A stretch of 64,000 nt of DNA, from assembly GCA_016946835.1 (NCBI GenBank), contig JACVTC010000060.1, positions 757,501 to 821,500 on the forward strand, given 5' to 3'. Below are positions 34,019-47,347 of the stretch, one piece after another. The position numbers and the translations under genes were made by a program. Under the pieces are notes generated by a model, which saw nothing but the letters and a program-made list of their open reading frames with translations, was not told the origin of the DNA and ran no database searches. This DNA is from Neocallimastix lanati (nom. inval.). Lineage: Eukaryota; Neocallimastigomycota; Neocallimastigomycetes; Neocallimastigales; Neocallimastigaceae. Position 1 is the first letter of the stretch; the number at the start of each line of letters is the position of its first letter.

Positions 34019-34570
34019 CGTTCATCATTTTGTTCAGATTCTGGGAAGTCAACTTCATTATGTCCGATCCTCATACAATTTACGCAAAAATTAATTTTTA
34101 AGTCGGAGAGCTTTTGTGTTATTTCTTTTATTTCTTCATCATTTATGCTTTGTTTTACATTATTTCTATTATTATTAGTATTTTTATTTAATTGTTCTTT
34201 ATTTTGATAATAATTATTGTACTTATTATTGTAGTTACTATTATAAGATTTATTATTATAAAAATTTTTATTTTGATATCCATACATTGAACTATTAGCG
34301 TTATTATTATTTCCTTCCTTATTTTTATTATTGGGAGAATAAAAATTAATATGAGAGCTTTCGGATTGCCTTTTTGTAGAATTATGGCTAGTAGTTTTCT
34401 CTTTTGAGGTATTTTTATTTTTATTTTCTTTAATAAGGTTCATAATCTTTTCTTTCTTCGAAGTGATTTTCTGAGCTTCTTCTAAGGTAGTTGGTTCTTC
34501 CTCCATTAAGCTTTCTTATATTTTATTCCAATTACGAAAAGCATTTATATAATAAAATGTTACGATAACA
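34009..34570 (-). pseudogene. gag: G2 Gag C-terminal part
   Basis: Continuation of G2 Gag after the copia insertion: a Y-Y-I-N-A-F-R-N-W segment shared with G1 Gag, an in-frame TAA shortly before the ATG at 34506, an Asn-rich linker, and the zinc knuckle C-V-N-C-x4-H-x4-D, in which the last Cys is replaced by Asp. Ends at TAA 34011-34009. Confidence 0.82.
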
Positions 34571-34575
34571 TCTGA

Positions 34576-34846
34576 TGTTAGAGACGAAATCGTTACATAC
34601 ATTTATTTATATTATTAATTTATATCAACCAATAATTAATCTCTAAGTAAATTAAATAATATTAACTAAGATATAAAATATGAAATAAATTTAATGTAAA
34701 AATATCTCTTAGAAAAATATATATATATCCTCATAATAAAAATTATTAATAAACATTTTATAATATTACTCATAACATAAAATACTTTGTTATATTGTTT
34801 TTATTACTGTGTTTGTCAATGAATTTAAATGGTTTATATTTTTTTA
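34576..34846 (+). repeat. C1 5' LTR
   Basis: Starts TGTTAGAGACG after the duplication TCTGA (34571-34575). The first ~230 bp are nearly identical to the 3' LTR; the right boundary is uncertain because the two copies diverge after about 34817. Confidence 0.8.
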
Positions 34847-35066
34847 TTTTTATATATGAATCAAAGGACATATATAATTTAAACAAAATTTATTTTTAAT
34901 ATAAATATATATAATTTTAATATATAATTAATAAAATAATAAAAATAATATATATAAAATAGAATACCCTAAAACACAAAATTCTCTTCTGATATTAAAT
35001 AATTTAAAACAATATTAAAAATTAAATATAAGATATATTAATATTCAATTATTAATAAAGAATAAA

Positions 35067-38000
35067 ATGACACCAAGAAGAATTAATCAAGTAATCAACG
35101 TGGAAGCTACTGACAATCCAAGGAAGATAGTGAATTTCAATTACTCTGAGAATTTCAATAGAGTAATTGAATTAACAACTGAAAATTATCCGAGATGGAA
35201 AGGAAACATCCTTTATTAATTGACCATAAATGATCTAGTACTTTACGCCACTAAAGAAAAAATTAAGAAATTAAGAAAGAAAGACATCAAAGAGGACATA
35301 TTAAACTACACGGAAGACCAATTTGACAACACATTAGTATATGCTAAAAATACTAATGGAAATGACATTAACAACGATATTACAGCAAAATGGATGATAC
35401 TTAAAACCTTAGGAGAAAAGACTCAAGAAATAGTAGAGGGAAATGGAAAAACAGCTCATCAAGTTTGGAAACTCTTAGAGAAGTCATTTACTAAATCAAA
35501 GGAATCTAGAAAGTTAGAGCTAAAGAAAAAACTAAACGAGTTAAAGTTCGAAGAAGAACAAGATATAAATATATTCATGGCAGATCTTCAAAACACTATT
35601 GAAGAATTAGAAAAAATAGATGAAGATCTAAGCACCAGCACAAAAGTCGGTATTTTCAATAGGGCGCTACCGGAAAACCTTCGATTCATCAATGTATTTC
35701 AATACAATAGTGATTGGGAAAAATGTACCGATTATGTAAAAAATGTAATACCACAAATCTTGTTATCCAATCTAACAGAATCAAACTACATTAAAGAAAA
35801 CAATAATAAAAACATTTATTCAGCTGAGAGTACATACAAAAAGAATCAAGAAAAATCAAAACGATATATCAAAAATATCAATAAAAATACAAAACGACCA
35901 AATATAAAATGCAACTACTGTGGTAAAAGAGGGCATTTCTTTTACAATTGCTTTAAAAGAAAAAGAAACCAATTAAGAAGAAGAAGCAATACAAATTTTA
36001 AAAGAAAAAACAATTATAATAAATCAAATATAAAAAACAAAAAGGTTATAGATAACATTCAAAGAAACAACTATAACGATATATATGCAGAGTGTTTTTC
36101 TCAAGATTACAACACAAATGAATCAAATACTATAGACTTAATAGATAATAAAAATAAATCAACAAAGTCTATTAATAAAGAATTAATCTGTTGGACCTTA
36201 GATTCAGGAGCTTCAATCAACATCACCAACAGACTAGATAAACTCACAAATATTAAATATTGCAATGAAAAAATATTTTTTACAAATAATCAATCGATTA
36301 TCATTAATAAAGTTGGCACCTTCATAGGATACATTAATGAATACGAATTTACAATTGAAGATGTTTATTACTCACCATTAATCAATAAAAATTTAATATC
36401 AATTGGAAACTTAATTAAACAAAATTATAAAATTTTATTTAACACCAATCACAACAAATCATATGTCACGATCTATGACAAATACCAAAACAAAATCGCC
36501 AATATTATTTCAAATGCAAATAACACATTCAACATTTGGTTATCAACCCAACGTATATTTCTACACGACAATAATACCAGAAGCACAAATGATGAAATCA
36601 ACTATATTAACATGAAGATTCCTGATAAATTAAATTTATGGCACAGAAGGTTTAGTCACTTCGATATAAAATCAATTAAAAACAAATTACTTAAGACAGA
36701 TATCAAATTAAAATGTCCTCTATGTGCTCAATCCAAGATTAAAAACAAACCTTATTCAAAAAATATCAATACAACTAAGCATATCTTTGAACTACTACAC
36801 TTGGACTTGGTAGGTCCATTACCTGAATCCATTCACGGAAACAAATATTTTTTACTATTTTAGATGATTACTCTAGATACGGATGGGTTCTTTTTCTAAA
36901 AGGTAAAGATTACACATTTCCCGCTTTTTATAAATGGTTCAATAACGTAAAAAATTTGTACAATACTAGAATAAAATATTTACGGTCTGATAATGGTACG
37001 GAATTCCGCAATAATAACTTCAAGGACTTCTGTCAATCTTACGGAATCATTCAACAATTTACTGTTCCACACAATCCTCAGCAAAATGGAAGAGCTGAGC
37101 GATTCAATGGATCTCTAATCTCATCTGCCAAAGTAATGCTTAACGATGCTAAGCTGAGTAAACACTTTTGGGAAGACGCCGTTCACACCTCTAATTATAT
37201 ACATAATCGACTACCACATCGTGGAATCAACAACATCATCCCATATGAACGGCTAAACAAATCAAAAGTAGATTATTCAAATATAAGAGTATTTGGATGT
37301 AAAGTCTATTACTACATGCCAAAATCCTTTAGAACAAAATTTCAAAATAATGCTTCTCCTGGTATTTTTCTTGGTTATTCAGATAACCCCAGAGCTTATA
37401 AAATTTTAGACACATCTAACAATAAAATAATACTCTCACGTAGTGTTGAATTTTTTGAGTCCAATCCTGGAGATTTTTATACGACTAATTGCTGTACTGA
37501 CCATCAAAATTTTATTCCCAATTATGAAATTTGGGGGAATAGTAGTTCTTATTACTACAATAACTCTTACACAAAAAATCATATTAACGCAAAACCAGCA
37601 TCAATATTTATTCCAGAAAACAGCATAAACAAAAACACAGTTCATTTCAATAAACAAGGAAAAGACCAAAACACTAATAACACTTCTACTCTAAATACAA
37701 CTAATAGCACAAGTCAACCCAAAGTTACCAGCACTATCAAAAATAACAACATCAATAATAATCAAAATAACACTATTAATACTACTCAAAGCAATGATAA
37801 TAACATCAACACTAATCAAACAAAAAACAACAACAATCATTTAAATACGAACATTCATTCTGAAACAAACGATATGAATATCAACAGTATTATAAGCAAC
37901 CAAAACAATAAAGTTAAAGGAAACCAAACACCTAACAATAATAATAATTTAATATGTAACAATCAAGTATTAAATAAAAATTTAAGAGAACCTTTAGACT

Positions 38001-39529
38001 ATGACGATATATACAACCTCGAAGATAAAAAAGAATGGTTTAACTCTGCTGAAAATGAATTTGGCAACTTGAGAGACCTAAAAGTTTATGAACAAGTAAA
38101 TAAAGATGAAATCCCAGAAGAAGCTAATATTATCAAATCCAGACTAATATTCAAATACGAAAGAAATTCTAAAGGGGACATAGTCAAAAGAAAAACAAGG
38201 CTTGTAGCAAAAGGGTTCACGAAGCAACATGGAATAGACTATAAAGATACATTTGCACCCACCTTAAAACTAGATTCGATAAGAATATTTACACATATAG
38301 CAGCAAGAAATAATTTCCAAATAGAACAAATAGATGTTAATGCTGCTTATTTAAACGCTCATCTAAAGGAAGAAATATACATGGAGCCTCCAAAGGGACA
38401 TCCCGATCACAAGAAATACATCTGGAAACTCAAGAAAGCCATATATGGTTTAAAGCAAAGCGGAATGGAATGGAACAATGAATTAAATGGGCATCTACTA
38501 AACATTGGCTTCAAAAGATTGACTTGTGAACCATGTATATACTTTATAACAGATAAACATAACAAGATTACATGCCTCATAGCTGTTTATGTGGACGATA
38601 TACTACTTGCAGGTAACAAAACAAAAGTAGATCAAATCAAAAATATGATAAAAAATAAATTCAAAATAAAAGAGATTGGTGAAGTCAATTTCATAATAGG
38701 AATAAAATTTGTAAAGCATAAAAACGGTTATTTCTTAAATCAAGAAAGATATATAAACGATATAATTACCAAATATGGATTGTCAAGTGCTACTCCTATT
38801 CGTAATATAACACCAATTGAAAATGAAGAATTAAGAAAAACGAAAATGAATGAAACTACTTATAGAAGCGCTGTTGGAAGCTTATTATACTTAGGTATCT
38901 GTACTAGACCCGATATATTATATGCAGTATCCAAAGCGGCACAAAAATCAAAAGAACCTAACTTGGAAGATTGGGAAAATTTAAAACGAATATTAAAATA
39001 TTTAAAGGGAACAATAAAATATGGTATTAACATATCAAGAAACTCAAATGTCAAAGCTTTCGTAGATGCAGACTACGCTGGGGACACAAAAACAAGAAGA
39101 TCGACTACAGGATTTGTAATTACAATAGGAGATTCACCTACTAGTTGGTGTTCAAAATTACAGCATTGTGTATCGACTTCCACAGCTGAGGCCGAATATT
39201 ATAGTCTTAGCGAATGTAGCAAACAATGCATGTGGTACATAAACTTATTGAAGGAATTAAAATACAACATCAGTGGTATTGAAGTCAACATAGACAATAA
39301 AGCTGCAATCTATAATGCAAAAAACCAATCGATTAATCCAAGAACAAAGCATATGGACATAAGATTGCACTATGTAAGAGAATTAGTAAAGAGCAATAAA
39401 ATAATATTGAAATATGTAAAATCTCAAAACAATTTAGCAGATGGCTTTACCAAATATCTAAACGGATCTTCCATGGATAAATTTAGAAATTCATTATTAA
39501 CACAGCCAATGGACTTAAAAATTTATTAA
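35067..39529 (+). pseudogene. gag-pol: C1 Ty1/copia Gag-Pol, two lesions
   Basis: Single copia polyprotein: Gag from ATG 35067, CCHC knuckle at residues 282-295, protease D-S-G near 379, integrase His/Cys zinc motif near 36640-36735 and catalytic core, an Asn/Thr-rich linker (about 37640-37980), RT with Y-V-D-D (Asp codons from 38594), and RNase H to TAA at 39527-39529. The domain order PR-IN-RT-RH defines copia. Lesions: in-frame TAA at 35217-35219, and loss of one T in the run at 36848-36853, which ends the first frame at 36863 and puts the rest (from about 36854) in another frame. Everything else is open, so decay is recent. Inserted in G2 gag. Confidence 0.93.
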
Positions 39530-39590
39530 CTTAAGTTTTTTAAAATAAAAAAAAATAATCAATTATAACCTTAAAAAATAAGTTATAATT

Positions 39591-39599
39591 GTGGGGGAA
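39591..39599 (+). promoter_or_regulatory. C1 polypurine tract
   Basis: GTGGGGGAA directly before the 3' LTR, a classic copia arrangement. Confidence 0.8.
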
Positions 39600-39870
39600 T
39601 GTTAGAGACGAAATCGTTACATACATTTATTTATATTATTAATTTATATCAACCAATAATTAATCTCTAAGTAAATTAAATAATGTTAACTAAGATATAA
39701 AATATGAAATAAATTTAATGTAAAAATATCTCTTAGAAAAATATATATATATCCTCATAATAAAAATTATTAATAAACATTTTATAATATTACTCATAAC
39801 ATAAAATACTTTGTTATATTGTTTTTATTAATACAGTGTTTGTCTTAGATTTATAAATTTGTTTTTCACA
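39600..39870 (+). repeat. C1 3' LTR
   Basis: 271 bp, TGTTAGAGACG to TTTTTCACA, followed by the 5-bp duplication TCTGA (39871-39875) that matches 34571-34575. Joining the two flanks restores the G2 Gag reading frame, confirming the boundaries. Confidence 0.88.
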
Positions 39871-40259
39871 TCTGAGATTGCCACCGTTTTACTTATTTGG
39901 TTTAGCAATTCAGAGAATCGTATGTCAAAGTCTGTAATTGTTTCATCTTTACATATAGTAATAGATGAAAGTTCCAGAAGTCTGGAATTCTTTGACGCAG
40001 TTTTCTTATAATACTTTGCTAAATTTGCTAATATAGTATCATAATCATCTAGTATTTTTTTATTTAGAGAATTATAAACTATTGTCCTTGCAACACCATC
40101 TGTTATTGCAATTAAATAATCTATTTTCTCTCTTTCTTCGCTTACTTTAAAAGTAAGACACCAATGTTCGAATGCAAACTTCCATTCATCGAATGCAACT
40201 TTTGTTTTTCCGAGAATGGGAAGTCTGTTGAACGTTATTAATTTTATTTGATTTTCCAT
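39871..40259 (-). pseudogene. gag: G2 Gag N-terminal part
   Basis: Begins at ATG 40259 after a T-rich (poly(A) on the minus strand) stretch and resembles the first ~130 residues of G1 Gag, including F-x-R-L-P-I-L-G and E-W-K-F-A-F-E. Interrupted at 39871 by copia C1. Confidence 0.88.
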
Positions 40260-40928
40260 TTTTTTTTTTTTTTTTTTATATTATATTATTATATTTTTAT
40301 TTTATTTTATTTTACTTATATACGCTACTTTATTGTATCACTATATATATATATTTATTTTTTTTAATTTTTTTTTTTATATATATATATATATATATAT
40401 TATTTACTTATATTATTTGTATTATTTTACTTATTTATATTTATATTATTTAACTTATTTATATTATTTAACTTATTTTATTATTTTACTTTAATATTTA
40501 TTTATAGTTTATTATATATTATCTTTTCTTTGTTTTATATATACACTAAGATTAATTTTTAATATCTAAAAATTATATATTATTACTAGTTCTATAATGG
40601 TTATATATATATATATATATTTTTTTTTTTTTATTAATAGTAATTTAATTATAATTTAATTTACTATATTTTTATTAATTGTGTAACTTATAATTTTTAA
40701 AATAATTATATCAATTATTTTTAAATTAATTATTACATTTATCTATTTTAATTAATTTCTGCTAAATCTTTTATTACTATGATTTAATGATTTACGTTTT
40801 ATTTATTATTAATTTTCACTTAAGTATTTTACCTCATTGGGTTTTAAATAAGAATAACTTTAATTACCTCATTAGGCTTTATTTTTTTATAAAATAAAAA
40901 ATTCTACTTACCTCACCGGGTTTAGTTA
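40260..40928 (-). other. G2 untranslated leader
   Basis: About 670 bp between gag and the primer site; homopolymer and TATA-rich, no gene. Shorter than the G1 leader. Confidence 0.6.
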
Positions 40929-40941
40929 GGATTCTCCACCA
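40929..40941 (-). promoter_or_regulatory. G2 primer-binding site
   Basis: On the minus strand TGGTGGAGAATCC, identical to that of G1, just after the 5' LTR. Confidence 0.78.
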
Positions 40942-40943
40942 GT

Positions 40944-41626
40944 TTGACAAATGTTGATTATTATCTTAATTTAGAATTTACTTCTAAAAGTGATAGTAAT
41001 GTATCAATTAAAAGGTAGTTATTAACACAAAAATGTTGATTAAAACACTAAAGTTTAAAGTAAAAGAAGAATATTTATTTGTTTTTTTTTTTTTATAATA
41101 AAACTTTATTTATTAATATAAAATTGTACTTTTTATTTTTTTTGAATATTTATATTCTTAATAAAAAGTATTTAAAATAAATGAGAATAAAAGAAAATAA
41201 TTTATTAAAACTTAAATTTTAAATTTTTAATTCTTGAATTCTTATTTTTTCTATTTTTAAAGAAATATTTACAAGTTTTTATATTTTTCTTTTAAGTTTA
41301 AATTATTTAAAATAAAACTATATAATTATTTTAAGTAAACTTTTAAGATAAAATAAACAATTTTGTTATTATTAATAAGTCTCTTTTTTAATTAATATTA
41401 ATATCAATTTAAATTGAGATTTAATTTAAAATCGTTAAAGTAAAATAAAAGAATAATTTAATATAATATACATTGTTCTTTAAATTAAAATAATATTTAT
41501 TTAATAATTTTAAATATTTTAATTTATTTTTATTAAAATATTATTTTATAATTATCAATAACTAATGAAGAGGGTTATTATTCCATTTTCTTGATTTTTC
41601 TTAATTTATAATTTGGTTATTTATCA
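40944..41626 (-). repeat. G2 5' LTR
   Basis: Read on the minus strand it starts TGATAAATAACC (as the G1 LTR starts TGATAAATAACA) at 41626 and ends TTTGTCA at 40944. No matching 3' LTR remains. Confidence 0.75.
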
Positions 41627-41629
41627 CAG

Positions 41630-42454
41630 TGTAATAATTTCTTCAAAAATATAGAAACTATTATCTCTATTAATATTAATATTAATTAGAACAAAATAAA
41701 ATAATAATTTAAATACTTATCTTAAGAGAGAGTTTATTATAAGAAACTATAATAAACTTAGAAACACTAAGTGTGAAAGGAAAAATAAAAAAATATGTTT
41801 TATGATAATTTATTAATATGTTTTATTATAAAAATATTTTATATTTTTATTATACATTTTATTTTAAAAATTATTATAAAATTTTTTATTTAAGATTTAA
41901 ATATTTTATTTAAAAAATTATAAATATTTATTATTATTATTATTACAATTTCTTATAATAATAACTCTTGATTTTCGAAAGGAAACTCAAGAGTCCTTTT
42001 TATACTTTAAAATAAAGAAATAAAGAAATTTCTAATCTTAACAAAATACTTTCCAAAAAAAGATTAATAGAAAAACCTGGAAAGACTTCAACCAATAATC
42101 TATTCTTATTGGTTATCGTATTATTAAGTAAAACTATTTTTATGGAAAAACATTAATAACCGATGTTCTAAATTACGTAAGTTAAACGGTTAAATTAATT
42201 CACACTTTAACAATTTAACCGAATTAACTTACGAATAAAATAAAATTAAGAAAAATACAGAATTAAATACAGAAATGAATATAGAAATATATACAAAATA
42301 CATACAAAATAAATTTAGTAAAATTAATACATAATAAAATTTGTTACATTATTAATAATTAATTATTTATAAAATTAAGTAAACTTAATAATTATTTTAT
42401 AATTATTAAGAATTAAGAAATATAGACTTATAACAATTAGTCTAATTTCTTACA
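41630..42454 (-). repeat. solo LTR f (self-priming family)
   Basis: 825 bp, plus-strand ends TGTAATAATTTC and AATTTCTTACA; flanks CACAG (41625-41629) and TACAG (42455-42459) are a duplication with one mismatch. It contains the interleaved inverted repeats (42031-42085) with compensatory changes and the TATA / start-site inverted repeat near 41960-42005. Confidence 0.82.
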
Positions 42455-42460
42455 TACAGT

Positions 42461-43725
42461 TGATACGGGCTGGGATTGAAACACTAAGATATTCAAAACA
42501 AAAAAAAAATAAATATTAACACATAACTATAAAAATAAATTTGGAAACAAGAAAAAATTAAATTTTAAAATATTCTTTATTTAAATTTAAAATTGAAATT
42601 ATTTGTTCCAAGTATTAAAAAGAAAGAAATTTATTCTTCTTTTTATACTTTTATTTTAATACATTTTATTTATTATTAATATATTCTTTACAAAAAAACT
42701 ATTATAACTATTTTATTTTAATTTTTAACTATTATTTTAAATTATTTTTTTTAAAAAAAATAACATTTATTAAATTAAAATATAAAAATTAATTTAGAGA
42801 TTGTATCACGAAGGGCATTCCGGGCGGTAGCTTCTTCTTGATATTGTTTTCAGAGAGAGAATTATACAGAATTGATATTTTCTGTATTTTAGATCTTTTT
42901 TATTATTGAAATTCTTCTGTATTTTAGTTCATTTTTATTTTAATAAAGATTTAATTTATTTTTGATTTTTGATTTATTTTTAGTTTATTTCAAAGGTTTA
43001 GAAAATATTATACAGAAACTTATAATTCTGTATTTTATATCAAATATTTATTGAAATAGGTTTTTATTATTCTTAATATAAAAATAAGAATTAGTAATGA
43101 TTTAAATATTATATAATTTTTAATAAGAATATTTAGTAATAATTTTTATTATATTTGATATTAATAAAAGATTTTAATAAGAATATTTAATAATAATTTT
43201 TATTATATTTAAAATTAATAAAAAAATTTTATAAGAATATTTAATAATAATTTTTATTATATTTGATATTAATAAAAGAAATTTATAAGAATATTTAATA
43301 ATAATTTTTATTATATTTGATATTAATAAAAGAAATTTATAAGAATATTTAATAATAATTTTTATTAGATTTGATATTAATAAAAGAACATTTAATAATA
43401 ATTTTTACTATATTTAATATTAAAAAAAGAAATTTATAAGAATATTTAATAATAATTTTTATTATATTTGATATTAATAAAATATTTTAATAAGAATATT
43501 TAATAATAATTTTTATTATATTTGATATTAATAAAAGATTTTAATAATAATTTTTGTTATATTTAATATTAATAAAAGAATTTTATAAGAATATTTAATA
43601 ATAATTTTAATTAGATTTGATATTAATAAAAGATTTTAATAATAAGATTTAATAATAGTTTTTATTTTATTATTATTAAGAGTATTTAATAGGAAATACA
43701 AGGTATTTAGTGACACCCCGTATCA
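42461..43725. repeat. F-family LTR-like element (copy 1)
   Basis: 1265 bp with ends TGATACGGGCTGGG and CACCCCGTATCA. It includes a conserved less A/T-rich block near 42803-42850 and a minisatellite of about 54 bp per unit (about 43090-43680). A TATA-like box on the minus strand near 42640 suggests minus orientation. Other copies at 50121-50837 and in the palindrome 55096-56449. Confidence 0.8.
43090..43680. repeat. ~54-bp minisatellite inside F copy 1
   Basis: About ten imperfect units built on AATATTTAATAATAATTTTT plus TTATATTTGATATTAATAAA. The F copy at 50121-50837 has fewer units (about 50450-50790). Confidence 0.85.
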
Positions 43726-43728
43726 GCG

Positions 43729-44635
<907 letters not shown>

Positions 44636-44649
44636 TTAATTTAACTAAA

Positions 44650-45254
44650 TTGCCAAATTATAGTAATTAATTAATAATTTAATTTTATTCTTATTTAAAA
44701 CATATTATTATTAGTAATAAATAAGTTTTTTATTTAAAATATAAGTTTTATTTAATATTAATAATATTTTATTACATTATTATTTTATATAATTATTAAT
44801 ATAATTTAAATTACAATAATCCTACAAAGGATTAATCAAAAGATTTAAACATGTATTTATATAAAATAATTAATTATTAAAATATTAATTATTAATATGG
44901 ATATGTAATAGTATTAATATAAGTTTGATATTGATAATATAAAGTACGATAATAATATAAATATTTAATATAAATAAAATATAAGAATATAATATTAGCT
45001 AAATATTATATTTTATAATTAAAATATAATATGTAGAAATTAATTTAATGACAATCACGTGTTTACATTATTTAATATATATTAATTTCAATATGTTAAT
45101 AATATTTAGTAATTAGTTGGCCTAGACTATTTCCTAAATATCTTAATAATATTATTATTTTATTATTAATTATTAATATTGAAATTCAAATAACTGAATT
45201 ATTGAAATTGAAATTGAAATTGAATTAAATGTAAATTCAGTTATTATCTTAACA
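44650..45254 (-). repeat. L1-family LTR, copy 3 (3' end truncated)
   Basis: Inverted copy ending CAGTTATTATCTTAACA at 45254; the other end stops at about 44650, before the family's terminal sequence. Confidence 0.8.
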
Positions 45255-45308
45255 CGTAACCAAAGAACTATCATTGGATAGGCTTGAAGTTACCATGTAT
45301 CTGTTACA
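45255..45308 (-). repeat. G3-type LTR fragment
   Basis: 54 bp identical to the start of the G3 LTR (19501-19554), trapped between two other LTRs. Confidence 0.88.
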
Positions 45309-45309
45309 C

Positions 45310-46186
45310 TGTAATAATTCTATTAAGAACTAACTCAAAATAGAATTATTGACTACAACTTAACGACTAATTCATTAAGTTGAGAAAATAAAATAAGATA
45401 AATTTTTTTTACCTTTAGAGTTTATTATAAAATTAATTATAATAATAACACGAGAAGAGAAGAATTGTTTGTATAAATTTGATTTTAAAATATATTTTTT
45501 TAATAAAATATTTTATTAATTTATTAAAGTTAAAAATATAAAATTGTTACTATTATAACTATGTTTTTATAATAATAACTCTTGATTTCTCAAAGAGAAC
45601 TCAAGAGCCTTATTTATATTTTTTTATGAAAATAAGGTTAAATAAGAAAGGGTTTTCTAATCTTAACAAATCTCTTATCTAGGAAAAGATTAGATAGAAA
45701 AACCTAGATATGTTTTCGATCGATATTCTATCCATATCGATCATCGCATTAATTAAGTAAAACCGATTACTTCTAAAAAGTAATTGGAAAAAATCTTAAT
45801 TAACCGATTTTCCAATCTAATCTAATGATCGAAAATAAAAGAATAAAATAATAAAGATATTTCGAACATATAATTTATCCTTATATTAAAAATATAAAAT
45901 TAAATAGTTAATAAAATACAGAATACATTATAAAATACAGAATACATTATAAAATACAGAATACATTATAAAATACAGAATGCAATTACAGAATACATTA
46001 GTTACAGTAGAGAATTTAACATATTGTAAATATATTGTTTAAAATTAATTAAATAAATTTTGTTAAATTAATGAATATTTAAAATTAAATTAAATAAATT
46101 TAATAAATATTATATAAAGTTATAGTCATAATAACTTAACTAAGAATATATAATTATTTGTTAGCAAATAATTATAGATTCTTACA
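45310..46186 (-). repeat. solo LTR h (self-priming family)
   Basis: 877 bp, plus-strand ends TGTAATAATTC and GATTCTTACA, with a perfect 5-bp duplication TACAC (45305-45309, 46187-46191). Interleaved inverted repeats at 45656-45710. Its minus-strand start matches that of solo LTR b. Confidence 0.9.
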
Positions 46187-46191
46187 TACAC

Positions 46192-47345
46192 TGTAAAGAA
46201 TTAATTAAAAATATTTAATTATATTAATAATTAATTCTTTCTACAATTAATAATAAAAAATATTATTAATTGAGATAAAATTAAAAAAATATAATATAAA
46301 AATTGAAAACGAAAATTTAAAAACTTAGAGTTTATTATAAGATTATAATAAACAACACTAAAAGTAAGTTAAGAGTATTTTAGAAATTATTTTATTATAA
46401 AAATTTTTTATTAAAAGTAATTTTAAAATAATTGTGTTAATTATTATTATTTCTTATAATAATAACTCTTGATTATTTTTAGAAGAATCAAGAGTCCTAT
46501 TTATATTAATTTGATTTCTAATCTTGGAAAATTATCTCTATCTAGAAAAAGATTAGAAGAAAAAACTAGATAGATCTCGATTGGTGTTTAATTACATCAA
46601 TCTTTAGTTAATAAGAAAACCCGAATAAGGGAGAAAACTTATTAACTAATTATATATTAATTTTATTAATATTTAATCACAAGTATAATTAAATACTTAA
46701 TTCTTTTAATTATCTTAATTAAAAGTCCAAAAAATAATATAATTTAATTATTTCTTGATTAAATAAAATTATCATTTTAATACAATTTAATTTTTGGGAG
46801 AGTTGCATTTCCCCAAATTGCATTTCGCCAGATTGCATTTCGCCAAGTGGCGTAGTATTAAAATGTTGCATTTCCCCAAGTTGCTATTCGCCAGGTTGCA
46901 TTTCGACAAGTAGAATATTGATATAAATAAATGAATAAATAAATAAATATTAATTCAAAATATTTTTTTTAAAATTGTTTTTATGCTTTATTAATAATAT
47001 TTAATTTTATTCATTGATTTATTTATTTATTTAATAATTCTCAATTTGGCGAAATGCAACTTGGCGAAATGCAATTTGGCGAAATGCCCCACACCCTAAT
47101 TTTTCTTAATTAAATAGAGTTTATCATTATTTTAATACAATAATACATTATTATAATTTAATATATTAATTATTGATAATTTAATTTAATGTAAATAAAT
47201 TTTAAAACAATAACATTAATTAATAATTACTATGTGACATAATTAATAAAATTATCCATAAAATTTTATAAAATAATAAACTTTAAATATTAATTTTTTA
47301 ATAAAGAATAATAATTATTTTGATAAATAATTATAATTCTTTACA
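46192..47345 (-). repeat. LTR B'' (self-priming family) interrupted by a MITE
   Basis: Inverted relative of LTR B, with plus-strand ends TGTAAAGAATTAATT and AATTCTTTACA. Interleaved inverted repeats at 46517-46574. Without the inserted 301-bp element plus duplication it is about 845 bp, close to LTR B. Confidence 0.88.
46796..47096. mobile_element. hAT-like MITE with repeated subterminal motifs
   Basis: 301 bp flanked by a perfect 8-bp duplication TAATTTTT (46788-46795, 47097-47104). Ends are GGGAGAGTTGC and GCCCCACACCC. Both arms carry tandem variants of TTGCATTTCGCCAAAT in inverted orientation, like transposase-binding subterminal repeats. No coding capacity. The 8-bp duplication suggests the hAT superfamily. 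Confidence 0.8.
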
Positions 47346-47347
47346 TA

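Noticed and set aside
42461-43725. F elements as DNA transposons with TGATACGGG inverted ends
   Set aside because: Possible, but TG..CA ends, tetranucleotide junctions and a TATA-like box resemble the other TGATACG LTRs; left as LTR-like with unknown strand.
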